Positions 54,226 through 62,938 of a stretch of DNA of 64,000 bases are shown here, piece after piece. The stretch covers positions 1 through 64,000 of the forward strand of contig NZ_JAHGAJ010000037.1 of the NCBI RefSeq assembly GCF_030248535.1, read 5' to 3'. Both the position numbers and the translations under genes were made by a program. Numbering within the stretch: the first letter of the stretch is position 1; the number at the start of each line of letters is the position of its first letter. Under the pieces are notes generated by a model. The model saw nothing but the letters and a program-made list of their open reading frames with translations, did not search any database and was not told the DNA's origin. The stretch is from Vibrio sp. D404a (GTDB lineage Bacteria > Pseudomonadota > Gammaproteobacteria > Enterobacterales > Vibrionaceae).

Positions 54226-55389
54226 TTACGCCTTAGCGCGCTCTTCTAGCATAGCAACTGCTGGAAGTACTTTACCTTCAACGAACTCAAGGAAAGCACC
54301 GCCGCCAGTAGAGATGTAAGAAACGTCAGCTTTGATACCGAACTTGTCGATAGCTGCTAGCGTGTCACCACCACCTGCTACAGAGAAACCTGCAGACTCA
54401 GCGATTGCTTTAGAGATACCAGCTGTACCCGCTTCGAAGTTCTTGAATTCGAATACGCCTACAGGGCCGTTCCAAAGGATAGTTTTAGCGTTGCCGATGA
54501 TTTCAGCTAGAGCCGCTGTTGATTCAGGACCTAGGTCGAAGATCATGTCGTCGTCTGCAACTTCAGAAACGTGCTTAATTTCAGCTTCTGCGTTCTCATC
54601 GAATGCTTTTGCACATGCTACGTCAGTTGCAACTGGGATAGCACACTCTTTCATTAGCTTTTGAGCTGTTTCAACTAGGTCTGCTTCGTATAGAGACTTA
54701 CCTACGTTGTGGCCTTCAGCAGCGATGAACGTGTTCGCGATACCACCACCAACAACAAGTTGGTCAGCAACTTTAGATAGAGACTCAAGAACAGTCAGTT
54801 TAGTAGAAACTTTAGAACCACCAACGATAGCAACTAGTGGACGCTCTGGGTTATCCATTGCTTTACCTAGCGCTTCTAGCTCAGCAGCAAGAAGAGGACC
54901 AGCACATGCTACAGGAGCGTGAGTACCAACACCGTGAGTAGATGCTTGTGCACGGTGAGCCGTACCAAATGCATCCATTACGAAGATGTCACATAGAGAT
55001 GCGTATGCTTTAGATAGCTCTTCTTCGTTCTTCTTCTCGCCTTTGTTGAAGCGAACGTTTTCTAGAACTACAAGCTCACCAGCGTTCAGCTCTAGGCCGT
55101 TTAGGTAATCTTTTGCTAGTTTAACGTCACACTCTAGAGCGTCGTTTAGGTAGTTAACTACAGGTTGTAGAGAGAACTCTTCGTTGTACTCGCCTTCCGT
55201 TGGGCGACCAAGGTGTGAAGTAACCATTACTTTTGCACCAGCTTCTAGACAAAGCTTGATAGTTGGTAGAGATGCAAGGATACGAGCATCTGAAGTTACT
55301 TTACCGTCTTTTACTGGTACGTTTAGGTCAGCACGGATAAATACGCGTTTACCTGCTAGTTCCAGGTCAGTCATCTTGATCACAGACAT
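54226..55389 (-). CDS. pgk: phosphoglycerate kinase
   Basis: Transfers phosphate from 1,3-bisphosphoglycerate to ADP in glycolysis. N-terminal substrate-binding RVFIRADLNVPVKDGK (about 14-29), SHLGRPTEG near 63, and C-terminal nucleotide-binding VVGGGIANTF and GGGDTLAAIDKFG with GPVGVFE. The ATG at 55389 has AGAGGA seven bases upstream and gives 387 residues, as in E. coli. Within epd-pgk-fbaA, the classical order. Confidence 0.98.
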   Translation of the reverse strand: MSVIKMTDLELAGKRVFIRADLNVPVKDGKVTSDARILASLPTIKLCLEAGAKVMVTSHLGRPTEGEYNEEFSLQPVVNYLNDALECDVKLAKDYLNGLELNAGELVVLENVRFNKGEKKNEEELSKAYASLCDIFVMDAFGTAHRAQASTHGVGTHAPVACAGPLLAAELEALGKAMDNPERPLVAIVGGSKVSTKLTVLESLSKVADQLVVGGGIANTFIAAEGHNVGKSLYEADLVETAQKLMKECAIPVATDVACAKAFDENAEAEIKHVSEVADDDMIFDLGPESTAALAEIIGNAKTILWNGPVGVFEFKNFEAGTAGISKAIAESAGFSVAGGGDTLAAIDKFGIKADVSYISTGGGAFLEFVEGKVLPAVAMLEERAKA

Positions 55390-55540
55390 GATTTGTCCTC
55401 TCAAATTTAAATAAATATAAAGTTTTGGAAACTCAGCAACCCTGCTAAGCCTATAAATTCTTCAACTGGTCATAATATGTGGATACTTAGCATTTATTTC
55501 AAGCTTAAAAATAAATAATCCGCATATTTGCTTCCGGGCC

Positions 55541-56575
55541 TTACTTCTCGCCTTCAGAAGCTTGCATTGCAAGTACCGTATCCAGCATTCGGTTTGCAAA
55601 GCCCCATTCGTTATCACACCACACTAGCATTTTCACTAAGTGGCCGTTGCTCACTCTGGTTTGAGTACCATCAACAATCGCGCTATGGGGATCGTGATTG
55701 AAGTCGATGGATACGAGCGGCGCTTCAGTATAGTCAACGATGTTGTGTAATGTACACTGAGATGCGTTAACAATGGTTTGATTTACGTCATTAACTTTCA
55801 CATTCGTATTAATTGTGACACTTAAATCCATTGCTGTAACGTTAACCGTTGGTACTCGCACAGAAATCGCTTCAAACTTGTTAGAAAGTTTCGGAAAGAT
55901 TCGCTCAATACCTTTATGTAGCTTGGTATCTACAGGGATGATCGATTGACTCGCCGCGCGAGTACGACGGAGGTCACCGTGGTAGGCATCGATAACCTGT
56001 TGGTCATTCATTGAAGAGTGAATCGTGGTGATAGTGCCAGAATCGATACCAAAGGCTTCATCAAGAACCTTGATGATAGGTACGATACAGTTGGTGGTAC
56101 AAGAACCATTGGAAACAATGCGGTCACTGGCTTTGATGGTGTCATGGTTAACACCATAGATAATGGTGTTATCGAGGTCATTGGCACCAGGGTGTGAAAA
56201 CAGCACCTTTTTAGCGCCGGCTTCGATATGAGCAAGACCATCAGCGCGGCAACCATACACGCCGGTACAATCAAGTACGATATCCACTTCAAGATCGCGC
56301 CAAGGGAGTAGGTCAATTTCAGCTAAGTGGAGAATACGAACAGTATCGATTTCACCACTTCCATGATGAATATAAATATGCTCTTGATCGTTCGAGATTT
56401 TCTTGCCGAAACGGCCGTGACTGGTGTCGTATTGAAGCAGATGAGCCATAGCGTCAGGTTGTGCTAACTCATTAACTGCGACGACTTTGATTTGTTGGCT
56501 CTTGCCACTTTCATAAAGCGCTCTTAGAACATTGCGCCCTATTCTTCCAAATCCGTTGATTGCGACTTTTAGCAT
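55541..56575 (-). CDS. epd: D-erythrose-4-phosphate dehydrogenase
   Basis: NAD-dependent oxidation of erythrose 4-phosphate to 4-phosphoerythronate, the first dedicated step to pyridoxal phosphate; related to GAPDH. Rossmann motif VAINGFGRIGRNVLRAL (4-20), catalytic Cys in SNGSCTTNC near residue 155, HSSMNDQQVIDAYH typical of Epd (GAPDH has HAYTxxQ here) and SNGHLVKMLVWCDNEWGFANR. ATG at 56575 gives 344 residues; an ATG/GTG four codons earlier is less likely. Upstream of pgk. Confidence 0.94.
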   Translation of the reverse strand: MLKVAINGFGRIGRNVLRALYESGKSQQIKVVAVNELAQPDAMAHLLQYDTSHGRFGKKISNDQEHIYIHHGSGEIDTVRILHLAEIDLLPWRDLEVDIVLDCTGVYGCRADGLAHIEAGAKKVLFSHPGANDLDNTIIYGVNHDTIKASDRIVSNGSCTTNCIVPIIKVLDEAFGIDSGTITTIHSSMNDQQVIDAYHGDLRRTRAASQSIIPVDTKLHKGIERIFPKLSNKFEAISVRVPTVNVTAMDLSVTINTNVKVNDVNQTIVNASQCTLHNIVDYTEAPLVSIDFNHDPHSAIVDGTQTRVSNGHLVKMLVWCDNEWGFANRMLDTVLAMQASEGEK

Positions 56576-56683
56576 AGTTCCATACATCTAACCAAAATTT
56601 CGTGCAACAGATGATAACTGAATCCTACCCAAAAGGCATTAGTTGAGTGATCTAACTCGCTAAAAATAATTTGTTGCAGCCAA

Positions 56684-56716
56684 TAAAAAAACCGAGCTAT
56701 TAAAGCTCGGTTTTCT
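56684..56716 (-). terminator. Rho-independent terminator of tkt
   Basis: On the minus strand AAAACCGAGCT, loop TTAAT, AGCTCGGTTTT and further T, about 22 bases past the tkt stop. Confidence 0.93.
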
Positions 56717-56738
56717 ATTTTTAGTTCGGGGCAATAAC

Positions 56739-58733
56739 TTAAGCTAGAAGCTCTTTTGCAGTGTTTACTACGTTTTCTGTAGTGAAACCGAACATCTTGA
56801 ATAGCTCACCTGCAGGTGCAGATTCACCGAACGTAGTCATACCGATGATCTTTCCACCGAAGCCAACGTACTTGTACCAGAAGTCAGCGATACCCGCTTC
56901 TACAGCAATACGTGCAGTTACGTCAGACGGAAGTACAGACTCACGGTACTCAGTGTCTTGCTTGTCGAATGCATCTGTAGATGGCATTGAAACAACGCGT
57001 ACCTTCTTACCTTCAGCCGTTAGCTGTGCTGCTGCTTCTACTGCTAGCTCAACTTCAGAACCTGTTGCGATAAGGATAAGCTCTGGCTTGCCTTCACAAT
57101 CTTTCAGGATGTAAGCACCTTTCGCGATGTTCGCTACTTGCTCTGCATCACGATCTTGCTGTGCAAGGTTTTGACGAGAGAAGATTAGAGACGTCGGTGC
57201 GTCTTTACGCTCGATAGCCAGTTTCCAAGCAACTGCAGATTCAACTTGGTCACATGGGCGCCATGTGCTCATATTTGGAGTCAGACGTAGAGAAGCCATT
57301 TGCTCAACTGGTTGGTGAGTTGGGCCATCTTCGCCAAGACCGATAGAGTCGTGCGTGTAAACTTGGATGTTCTGAACTTTCATCAGAGCAGCCATACGCA
57401 TTGCGTTACGAGCGTATTCCATGAACATTAGGAATGTTGCGCCGTATGGTACGAAACCACCGTGAAGCGCGATACCGTTCATGATAGCCGTCATACCAAA
57501 TTCACGTACACCGTAGTGGATGTAGTTACCAGAGAAGTCATTTGCTTCAAGTGATTTAGAACCAGACCACATGGTTAGGTTAGAAGGCGCTAGGTCAGCA
57601 GAGCCGCCCATGAATTCTGGAAGCATTTGACCAAACGCTTCTAGTGCGTTTTGAGATGCTTTACGTGATGCGATGTCCGCAGGGTTAGCTTGCAGATCAG
57701 CAATGATTGCATTTGCTTTCTCTTCCCACTCAGCAGGAAGGTCACCGTTTAGACGACGCTTAAGCTCAGCCGCTTCTGCTGGGTAAGCTGCCGCGTATGC
57801 TTCAAACTTCGCGTTCCAAGCCGCTTCTTTCTCAGCGCCTGCTTCTTTCGCATTCCACTCAGTCGCGATATCTGCTGGGATTTCGAAAGGACCGTGTTCC
57901 CAACCCAGTGCCGCTTTTGTTGCTGCGATTTCATCAGCGCCTAGTGGAGCACCGTGACAATCGTGCGTACCCGCTTTGTTTGGAGAACCAAAACCGATGA
58001 TCGTTTTAGTACAGATAAGCGTAGGACGAGGGTCTGCTTTAGCCGCCTCGATTGCAGCATTGATCGCTTCGATATCGTGACCGTCTACTGCTGGGATTAC
58101 GTGCCAGCCGTATGCTTCAAAACGCTTAGGCGTGTCGTCAGAGAACCAACCTTCAACTTCACCATCGATAGAGATGCCGTTGTCATCCCAGAAAGCGATA
58201 AGCTTACCAAGACCTAGCGTACCTGCTAGAGAACATGCTTCGTGAGAGATACCTTCCATCAGACAGCCATCACCCATGAATGCATAAGTGAAGTGGTCAA
58301 CGATGTCGTGGCCTTCTTTGTTGAACTGAGCCGCAAGTGCTTTCTCAGCCATCGCCATACCAACTGCGTTAGTGATGCCTTGACCTAGAGGACCTGTTGT
58401 CGTTTCGATACCTGGTGCGTAGCCATACTCTGGGTGACCTGGAGTCTTAGAGTGCAGTTGACGGAAGTTCTTAAGATCTTCGATAGATAGCTCATAACCG
58501 CTTAGGTGAAGCAGAGAGTAAATTAGCATTGAGCCGTGGCCGTTTGACAATACAAAACGGTCGCGGTCTGCCCACTCTGGATTTGCTGGGTTGTGGTTCA
58601 AGTGACCACGCCAAAGAACTTCAGCGATGTCAGCCATACCCATAGGTGCGCCTGGGTGGCCTGAATTAGCTTGTTGAACACCGTCCATACTAAGTGCGCG
58701 GATTGCATTTGCGAGATCTTTACGAGAAGGCAT
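56739..58733 (-). CDS. tkt: transketolase
   Basis: Thiamine-diphosphate enzyme moving two-carbon units in the non-oxidative pentose phosphate pathway. TPP-binding motif GDGCLMEGISHEACSLAGTLGLGKLIAFWDDNG near 150-183, N-terminal ANSGHPGAPMGMADIAEVLW (about 22-41), pyrimidine-binding GVREFGMTAIMNGIALHGG near 407. The ATG at 58733 with AGGAG five bases upstream gives 664 residues; an upstream start would add six. Paralogue tktA/tktB not distinguishable. Divergent from metK; tkt-epd-pgk-fbaA order as in many vibrios. Confidence 0.97.
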   Translation of the reverse strand: MPSRKDLANAIRALSMDGVQQANSGHPGAPMGMADIAEVLWRGHLNHNPANPEWADRDRFVLSNGHGSMLIYSLLHLSGYELSIEDLKNFRQLHSKTPGHPEYGYAPGIETTTGPLGQGITNAVGMAMAEKALAAQFNKEGHDIVDHFTYAFMGDGCLMEGISHEACSLAGTLGLGKLIAFWDDNGISIDGEVEGWFSDDTPKRFEAYGWHVIPAVDGHDIEAINAAIEAAKADPRPTLICTKTIIGFGSPNKAGTHDCHGAPLGADEIAATKAALGWEHGPFEIPADIATEWNAKEAGAEKEAAWNAKFEAYAAAYPAEAAELKRRLNGDLPAEWEEKANAIIADLQANPADIASRKASQNALEAFGQMLPEFMGGSADLAPSNLTMWSGSKSLEANDFSGNYIHYGVREFGMTAIMNGIALHGGFVPYGATFLMFMEYARNAMRMAALMKVQNIQVYTHDSIGLGEDGPTHQPVEQMASLRLTPNMSTWRPCDQVESAVAWKLAIERKDAPTSLIFSRQNLAQQDRDAEQVANIAKGAYILKDCEGKPELILIATGSEVELAVEAAAQLTAEGKKVRVVSMPSTDAFDKQDTEYRESVLPSDVTARIAVEAGIADFWYKYVGFGGKIIGMTTFGESAPAGELFKMFGFTTENVVNTAKELLA

Positions 58734-58821
58734 GTCTGCTCCTGAGTGCATAAGCGATTTGAAAAATAGAAAGTTTTGCTAGTTATTAGCGCGGTTATTC
58801 TCTCAAACGGCTATGGCGACT

Positions 58822-58833
58822 GCAAACGTTTTA
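58822..58833. promoter_or_regulatory. GCAAACGTT site upstream of tkt
   Basis: GCAAACGTTTTA about 89 bases before the tkt ATG, sharing nine bases with the perfect palindrome upstream of fbaA. The remaining tkt/metK space (347 bases) holds no gene; its right part is the metK control region. Confidence 0.45.
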
Positions 58834-58944
58834 CTGAGGTTTTCAGCGTCAGTTTTCGCACTTTTACAACATTTCCCTTAATTTGAAGCAGCTAGGTTCG
58901 ATAGCAAAGCAATCGTTTGGTTATGACATATCATAAAAAAGAGC

Positions 58945-58996
58945 TTGTAATTCGACCGTTGGAATTTAGAATAGACGTCTAGATGTAGAAACACCT
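58945..58996 (+). promoter_or_regulatory. metK promoter with tandem MetJ boxes
   Basis: TTGTAA (58945-58950) and TAGAAT (58967-58972) are 16 bases apart. Immediately after come AGACGTCT (58973-58980, the exact 8-base met box), AGATGTAG (58981-58988) and a poorer third box AAACACCT. MetJ bound with S-adenosylmethionine would block the start site, giving end-product control of metK. Confidence 0.85.
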
Positions 58997-59080
58997 ACAG
59001 AAATTATTGAATTTAATCTCGGCGCAGCCCTCTGCGACGCAGATAGAAACTTTGCACCTAATACTAAAAGTGGAGTTCTC

Positions 59081-60235
59081 ATGGCTAAGCACCTTTTCAC
59101 TTCTGAATCTGTTTCAGAAGGCCATCCAGATAAAATTGCAGACCAAATCTCTGATGCTGTTCTTGATGCCATCCTAGAACAGGATCCAAAAGCACGTGTT
59201 GCTTGTGAGACGTACGTAAAAACGGGCATGGTTATGGTTGGCGGTGAAGTAACAACGTCTGCATGGGTTGATATCGAAGAGATCACTCGTGAAACAGTTC
59301 GTGAAATTGGTTACGTTCACTCTGATATGGGCTTTGATGCTGACTCTTGTGCAGTTCTAAACACAATTGGTAAACAGTCTCCAGACATCAACCAAGGTGT
59401 TGATAAAGCTGACCCTAAAGAGCAAGGCGCAGGCGACCAAGGTATCATGTTTGGTTACGCGACTAACGAAACTGAAATCCTAATGCCAGCTCCAATCACT
59501 TACTCTCACCTTCTTGTTAAAAAGCAAGCTGAAGTACGTAAGAGCGGCAAGCTAGACTTCCTTCGCCCAGATGCGAAATCTCAAGTTACTTTCCAATACG
59601 ACCAAGGCAAGATCGTTGGTATCGATGCTGTTGTTCTTTCTACTCAGCACTGTGATTCAGTAACAACACCTGACCTACGTGAAGCGGTAATGGAAGAGAT
59701 CATCAAGCCAGTACTGCCTTCGGAGTGGATCAACAAAGACACTAACTTCTTCATCAACCCAACAGGCCGTTTCGTAATCGGTGGCCCAATGGGTGACTGT
59801 GGTCTAACGGGTCGTAAGATCATCGTTGATACCTACGGCGGCGCAGCGCGTCACGGTGGTGGTGCATTCTCTGGTAAAGATCCATCAAAGGTTGACCGCT
59901 CTGCAGCATACGCAGCACGTTACGTTGCGAAAAACATCGTTGCAGCTGGCATGGCTGATCGTTGTGAAATCCAACTTTCTTACGCTATCGGTGTTGCTGA
60001 TCCAACATCTATCATGGTGGAAACGTTTGGTACTGAGAAAGTATCACACGACATCATCATTGAAGCGGTTCGTCAGAACTTCGACCTACGCCCATACGGC
60101 CTTCAAGAGATGCTGAACCTTCTTCAGCCTATCTACAAGCAAACTGCAGCTTACGGCCACTTTGGTCGTGAAGAGTTCCCTTGGGAAGCAACGGACAAAG
60201 CAGCAATCCTTGCAGACTTCGCTGGCCTAAAATAA
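59081..60235 (+). CDS. metK: S-adenosylmethionine synthetase
   Basis: Makes SAM from methionine and ATP; SAM is the methyl donor for RsmE, RlmD and Pcm encoded nearby. Signatures are SEGHPDKIADQISDAVLD (about 12-29), the hexapeptide GAGDQG with GIMFGYATNE (about 116-130), and GGGAFSGKDPSKVDRSAAYAARY near 260-282. 384 residues equals E. coli MetK. GGAG precedes the ATG. A MetJ-type operator is visible upstream. Confidence 0.98.
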   Translation: MAKHLFTSESVSEGHPDKIADQISDAVLDAILEQDPKARVACETYVKTGMVMVGGEVTTSAWVDIEEITRETVREIGYVHSDMGFDADSCAVLNTIGKQSPDINQGVDKADPKEQGAGDQGIMFGYATNETEILMPAPITYSHLLVKKQAEVRKSGKLDFLRPDAKSQVTFQYDQGKIVGIDAVVLSTQHCDSVTTPDLREAVMEEIIKPVLPSEWINKDTNFFINPTGRFVIGGPMGDCGLTGRKIIVDTYGGAARHGGGAFSGKDPSKVDRSAAYAARYVAKNIVAAGMADRCEIQLSYAIGVADPTSIMVETFGTEKVSHDIIIEAVRQNFDLRPYGLQEMLNLLQPIYKQTAAYGHFGREEFPWEATDKAAILADFAGLK

Positions 60236-60259
60236 TTTAGTCGCCACAAAAGCTCTCTT

Positions 60260-60297
60260 TAAAGCCCTTACTCTTTAGTAAGGGCTTTATTTTTTAT
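60260..60297 (+). terminator. Rho-independent terminator of metK
   Basis: AAAGCCCTTACT, loop, AGTAAGGGCTTT and then a long T/A tract, about 25 bases after the metK stop. Confidence 0.93.
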
Positions 60298-60591
60298 ATA
60301 GTTAACCAATCTTATCCCCTTTTTCTCATCTCACTCCCTTGCTACGCAACGCGTAAAAACACATCAGATAATTTGTGTTTTTTGATAGTAGTGACAATAG
60401 TTAAAGTACTCCTAGGCGATCAAGCTCACATTTGGTGCAACAACTGGTTAGGTTACACCCCATTAGGAAACACGAGACAACTCTCTAGGACATGCTATTT
60501 CAATAACAACTCAACCAAGACGACTCGCTGCCAGCCGCTGTGAGAACCAACGAGGTTGAATCTAGGACGTTATTTTAACTAAGGGGAAGTT
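60298..60591. other. gap between metK terminator and the DUF2189 gene
   Basis: No coding sequence or clear RNA was seen. It must contain the promoter and a leader for the DUF2189 gene; AAGGGGAAG is the ribosome site at its end. I could not place the promoter with confidence. Confidence 0.4.
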
Positions 60592-61389
60592 ATGCCTCGT
60601 ACCGCAAATCCATCCGATTTTAAAAAAGACAAACATAGGGTGAGTGATAGTGAATACGCTCGCACTATTCCATGTAATCAAGTCAGTATTTCTGCGCCCT
60701 TTCATTGGCTTTCGCTAGCACTCCACGACCTAGTGCGTATGCCGATGATCAGCGCGTTTTATGGTTTGTGTTTTATGGCTGCTGCTGTTGCGATTGTTCA
60801 GCTGGTTCAGTGGCAAGGCACGCACCTAGTGGTCATGCCGAGCCTGATTGTATACATGCTGATTGGGCCATTTTTAGCGCTCGGCTTATATGATGCGAGC
60901 TGGGAGAGAGAGAAAGGACACAATGCCAGCCTGTTCCACTCCATGAAAGCCATCACACGCAATTCTACGCACCAATGGGCTTTTGCCGTGGTGTTGATGG
61001 TAGCGATGATTTTCTGGATGAGAATCGCCGCGCTACTGCATGCACTCTACCCATCGGTACAAGGTGCACCGCTCGCTGAGTTTGCCCCATTCCTAATAAC
61101 AGGATCCGTGGTGGGCTTTGTGATTGCTAGCCTCATTTTCAGTATCTCAGCCTTCTCTATTCCGCTAATGATGGAGCGTCGCGTTGATGTCATGAGTGCC
61201 ATCTTCACCAGCTTCAATGCCGTGAAATCAAACCTACCTGCGATGGTAGTTTGGGCTGCTATTATCTGTGGCGGTATCTTAATTGGTTTTGCTACTTACG
61301 GTGTCGGAATGATCGTTACCATGCCGCTGCTTGGCTACGGTACATGGCACGCCTACCATGAGACCATCAAAAAGAACCATCACACGTAA
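60592..61389 (+). CDS. DUF2189-family integral membrane protein
   Basis: Function unknown. 265 residues with a soluble N-terminus of about 35 residues, then about five to six membrane helices (near 60-80, 84-100, 130-150, 165-190, 220-245). The family hallmarks FLALGLYDASWEREKG (about 93-108) following the second helix and PLMMERRVDVMSAIFTSFNAVKSN (about 190-213) are visible. A strong AAGGGGAAG precedes the ATG. It has its own terminator and is not obviously linked to metK or sprT in function. Confidence 0.82.
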   Translation: MPRTANPSDFKKDKHRVSDSEYARTIPCNQVSISAPFHWLSLALHDLVRMPMISAFYGLCFMAAAVAIVQLVQWQGTHLVVMPSLIVYMLIGPFLALGLYDASWEREKGHNASLFHSMKAITRNSTHQWAFAVVLMVAMIFWMRIAALLHALYPSVQGAPLAEFAPFLITGSVVGFVIASLIFSISAFSIPLMMERRVDVMSAIFTSFNAVKSNLPAMVVWAAIICGGILIGFATYGVGMIVTMPLLGYGTWHAYHETIKKNHHT

Positions 61390-61421
61390 TACCTGACCTA
61401 ATTTAAGACCAATGGTAGGAT

Positions 61422-61454
61422 AAGGCCTTAGCATCAAGCTAAGGCCTTTTGTTT
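61422..61454 (+). terminator. terminator after the DUF2189 gene, overlapping the sprT leader
   Basis: AAGGCCTTAGC, loop ATCAA, GCTAAGGCCTT followed by TTGTTT. Its T-tract ends directly at the GGAG ribosome site of sprT, so sprT must be read through the hairpin or from a promoter very close by. Confidence 0.85.
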
Positions 61455-61466
61455 GGAGTCTCATCT

Positions 61467-61967
61467 TTGTCTTACAGCTCACTACATCATCGCGCTAACA
61501 AGAAATTGGCCGAGTGCATCACCATTGCAAATCAACACTTCTCGCGCCAATTTCCTATCCCAAAACTCACCTATCAGGTACGCGGAAAGGCAGCGGGCAA
61601 GGCTTATCTCCAACTCAACGAGGTCCGCTTAAATTCGGTGCTATTCAGCGAAAACCAGGACGCCTTTATTGACGAGGTGATCCCTCATGAGGTTGCGCAT
61701 CTCATCACTCACCAAGTGTTTGGTCGTGTGAAGCCACACGGTAAGGAGTGGCAGTATGTTATGGAAGGCGTGTTTAAGGTTCCTGCAAAAACGACACACA
61801 GCTTTGCCGTGGCCTCTGTTCAAGGAAAGACGTTTGAGTACTACTGCGGTTGTACTCACTATCCATTAACTATTCGCCGCCATAATAAGGTTCAACGTAA
61901 CCAAGCAAGCTATCGCTGTCAGCAGTGTCATCAGCTACTCACATTTACAGGAAAACAGCTGAGTTAG
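61467..61967 (+). CDS. sprT: SprT-family zinc metalloprotease-like protein
   Basis: SprT domain protein; eukaryotic relatives (SPRTN) cut DNA-protein crosslinks, but the bacterial role is uncertain. The zinc-binding HEVAH is at residues 74-78 (VIPHEVAHLITHQ), with GRVKPHGKEWQYVM after it, and a C-terminal zinc ribbon with YYCGCTH and YRCQQCH. The start is taken as TTG at 61467, with GGAG eight bases upstream, giving 166 residues; a TTG at 61449 would lie within the terminator. Upstream of endA, as in E. coli. Confidence 0.9.
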   Translation: MSYSSLHHRANKKLAECITIANQHFSRQFPIPKLTYQVRGKAAGKAYLQLNEVRLNSVLFSENQDAFIDEVIPHEVAHLITHQVFGRVKPHGKEWQYVMEGVFKVPAKTTHSFAVASVQGKTFEYYCGCTHYPLTIRRHNKVQRNQASYRCQQCHQLLTFTGKQLS

Positions 61968-62021
61968 GCACAAAATTCCCGTGTAAAGAATGTAATAGAG
62001 AAAAGTGTCATTTGAGTGCTA

Positions 62022-62056
62022 GACTGATAATAATCATACTTTTATCAGTCTTTTTT
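62022..62056 (+). terminator. sprT terminator abutting the endA start codon
   Basis: GACTGATAA pairs perfectly with TTATCAGTC, followed by six T that end only two bases before the endA ATG. Confidence 0.8.
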
Positions 62057-62058
62057 AT

Positions 62059-62790
62059 ATGAAAAAATCACCCTCAAAAGCATTTGGCCCATTGGTGTCT
62101 TTTTGCCTTTCAGTACTATTTGGCCTACTGGTAACCCAAAGCGTTTTCGCCGCACCTCCAAGCTCTTTTTCCAAAGCCAAACGAGAAGCCGTGAAAATCT
62201 ACCTTGACCATCCAACCTCTTTTTATTGTGGCTGTGACATTACTTGGAAGGATAAAAAGAAAGGCATTCCAGACCTTGAAGGCTGCGGTTATAAGGTAAG
62301 AAAGCAGCAAAAACGCGCCTCTCGTATTGAATGGGAGCACGTGGTTCCAGCTTGGCAATTTGGCCACCAGCGTCAATGTTGGCAAAATGGCGGCCGCAAG
62401 AACTGCACTCGCAATGACAAAGTCTTCAAATCAATGGAAGCCGACCTCCATAACCTCACTCCTGCGATTGGAGAAGTGAACGGTGATCGCTCTAACTACA
62501 ACTTCAGTCAGTGGAATGGCATGGATGGGGTGAGCTATGGGCAGTGCGAGATGCAAGTGAACTTCAAACAGCGCAAAGTGATGCCACCAGACAGAGCAAA
62601 AGGCTCTATCGCGCGCACTTACCTTTACATGAGTAAAGAGTACGGCTTCAAGCTCTCTAAACAGCAAACCAATCTAATGATGGCGTGGAACAAACAATTC
62701 CCTGTCGATGAGTGGGAATGTACTCGTGACGAGCGCATCTATGCTATCCAAGGCAACCATAACCCGTTCGTTTACGAGAGCTGTAAATAA
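62059..62790 (+). CDS. endA: secreted endonuclease I / extracellular DNase Dns
   Basis: Periplasmic or secreted non-specific DNase of the beta-beta-alpha-metal type; in vibrios it degrades extracellular DNA and limits natural transformation. The signal peptide covers about residues 1-31 (ending SVFA before APPSSFS). The active site is EWEHVVPAWQFG with E93/H94, and DLHNLTPAIGEVNGDRSN gives further metal and DNA contacts. Eight or so cysteines in the mature part suggest disulphides. The ATG has no Shine-Dalgarno and sits two bases after a terminator T-run; TTG/GTG codons 12-13 would give a shorter signal peptide. Confidence 0.94.
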   Translation: MKKSPSKAFGPLVSFCLSVLFGLLVTQSVFAAPPSSFSKAKREAVKIYLDHPTSFYCGCDITWKDKKKGIPDLEGCGYKVRKQQKRASRIEWEHVVPAWQFGHQRQCWQNGGRKNCTRNDKVFKSMEADLHNLTPAIGEVNGDRSNYNFSQWNGMDGVSYGQCEMQVNFKQRKVMPPDRAKGSIARTYLYMSKEYGFKLSKQQTNLMMAWNKQFPVDEWECTRDERIYAIQGNHNPFVYESCK

Positions 62791-62820
62791 CCCTTCTCAT
62801 CCCTGTTAATCTATGTTCTA

Positions 62821-62871
62821 GACGCGAGAGTTTCAAATTCCCTTGAAACTCTCGCGTCACCCTTGTTTTTT
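62821..62871. terminator. 16-bp perfect hairpin between endA and rsmE
   Basis: GACGCGAGAGTTTCAA (62821-62836) pairs perfectly with 62843-62858 around a 6-base loop. A T-run comes only eight bases later (62865-62871). It may be the endA terminator or an operator-like palindrome. Confidence 0.65.
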
Positions 62872-62938
62872 CAATGAAAAGCATCCATGTTAGGCTGAGA
62901 TACTAAACACCAGATAAACTATTTACAGGTTAACCAAC

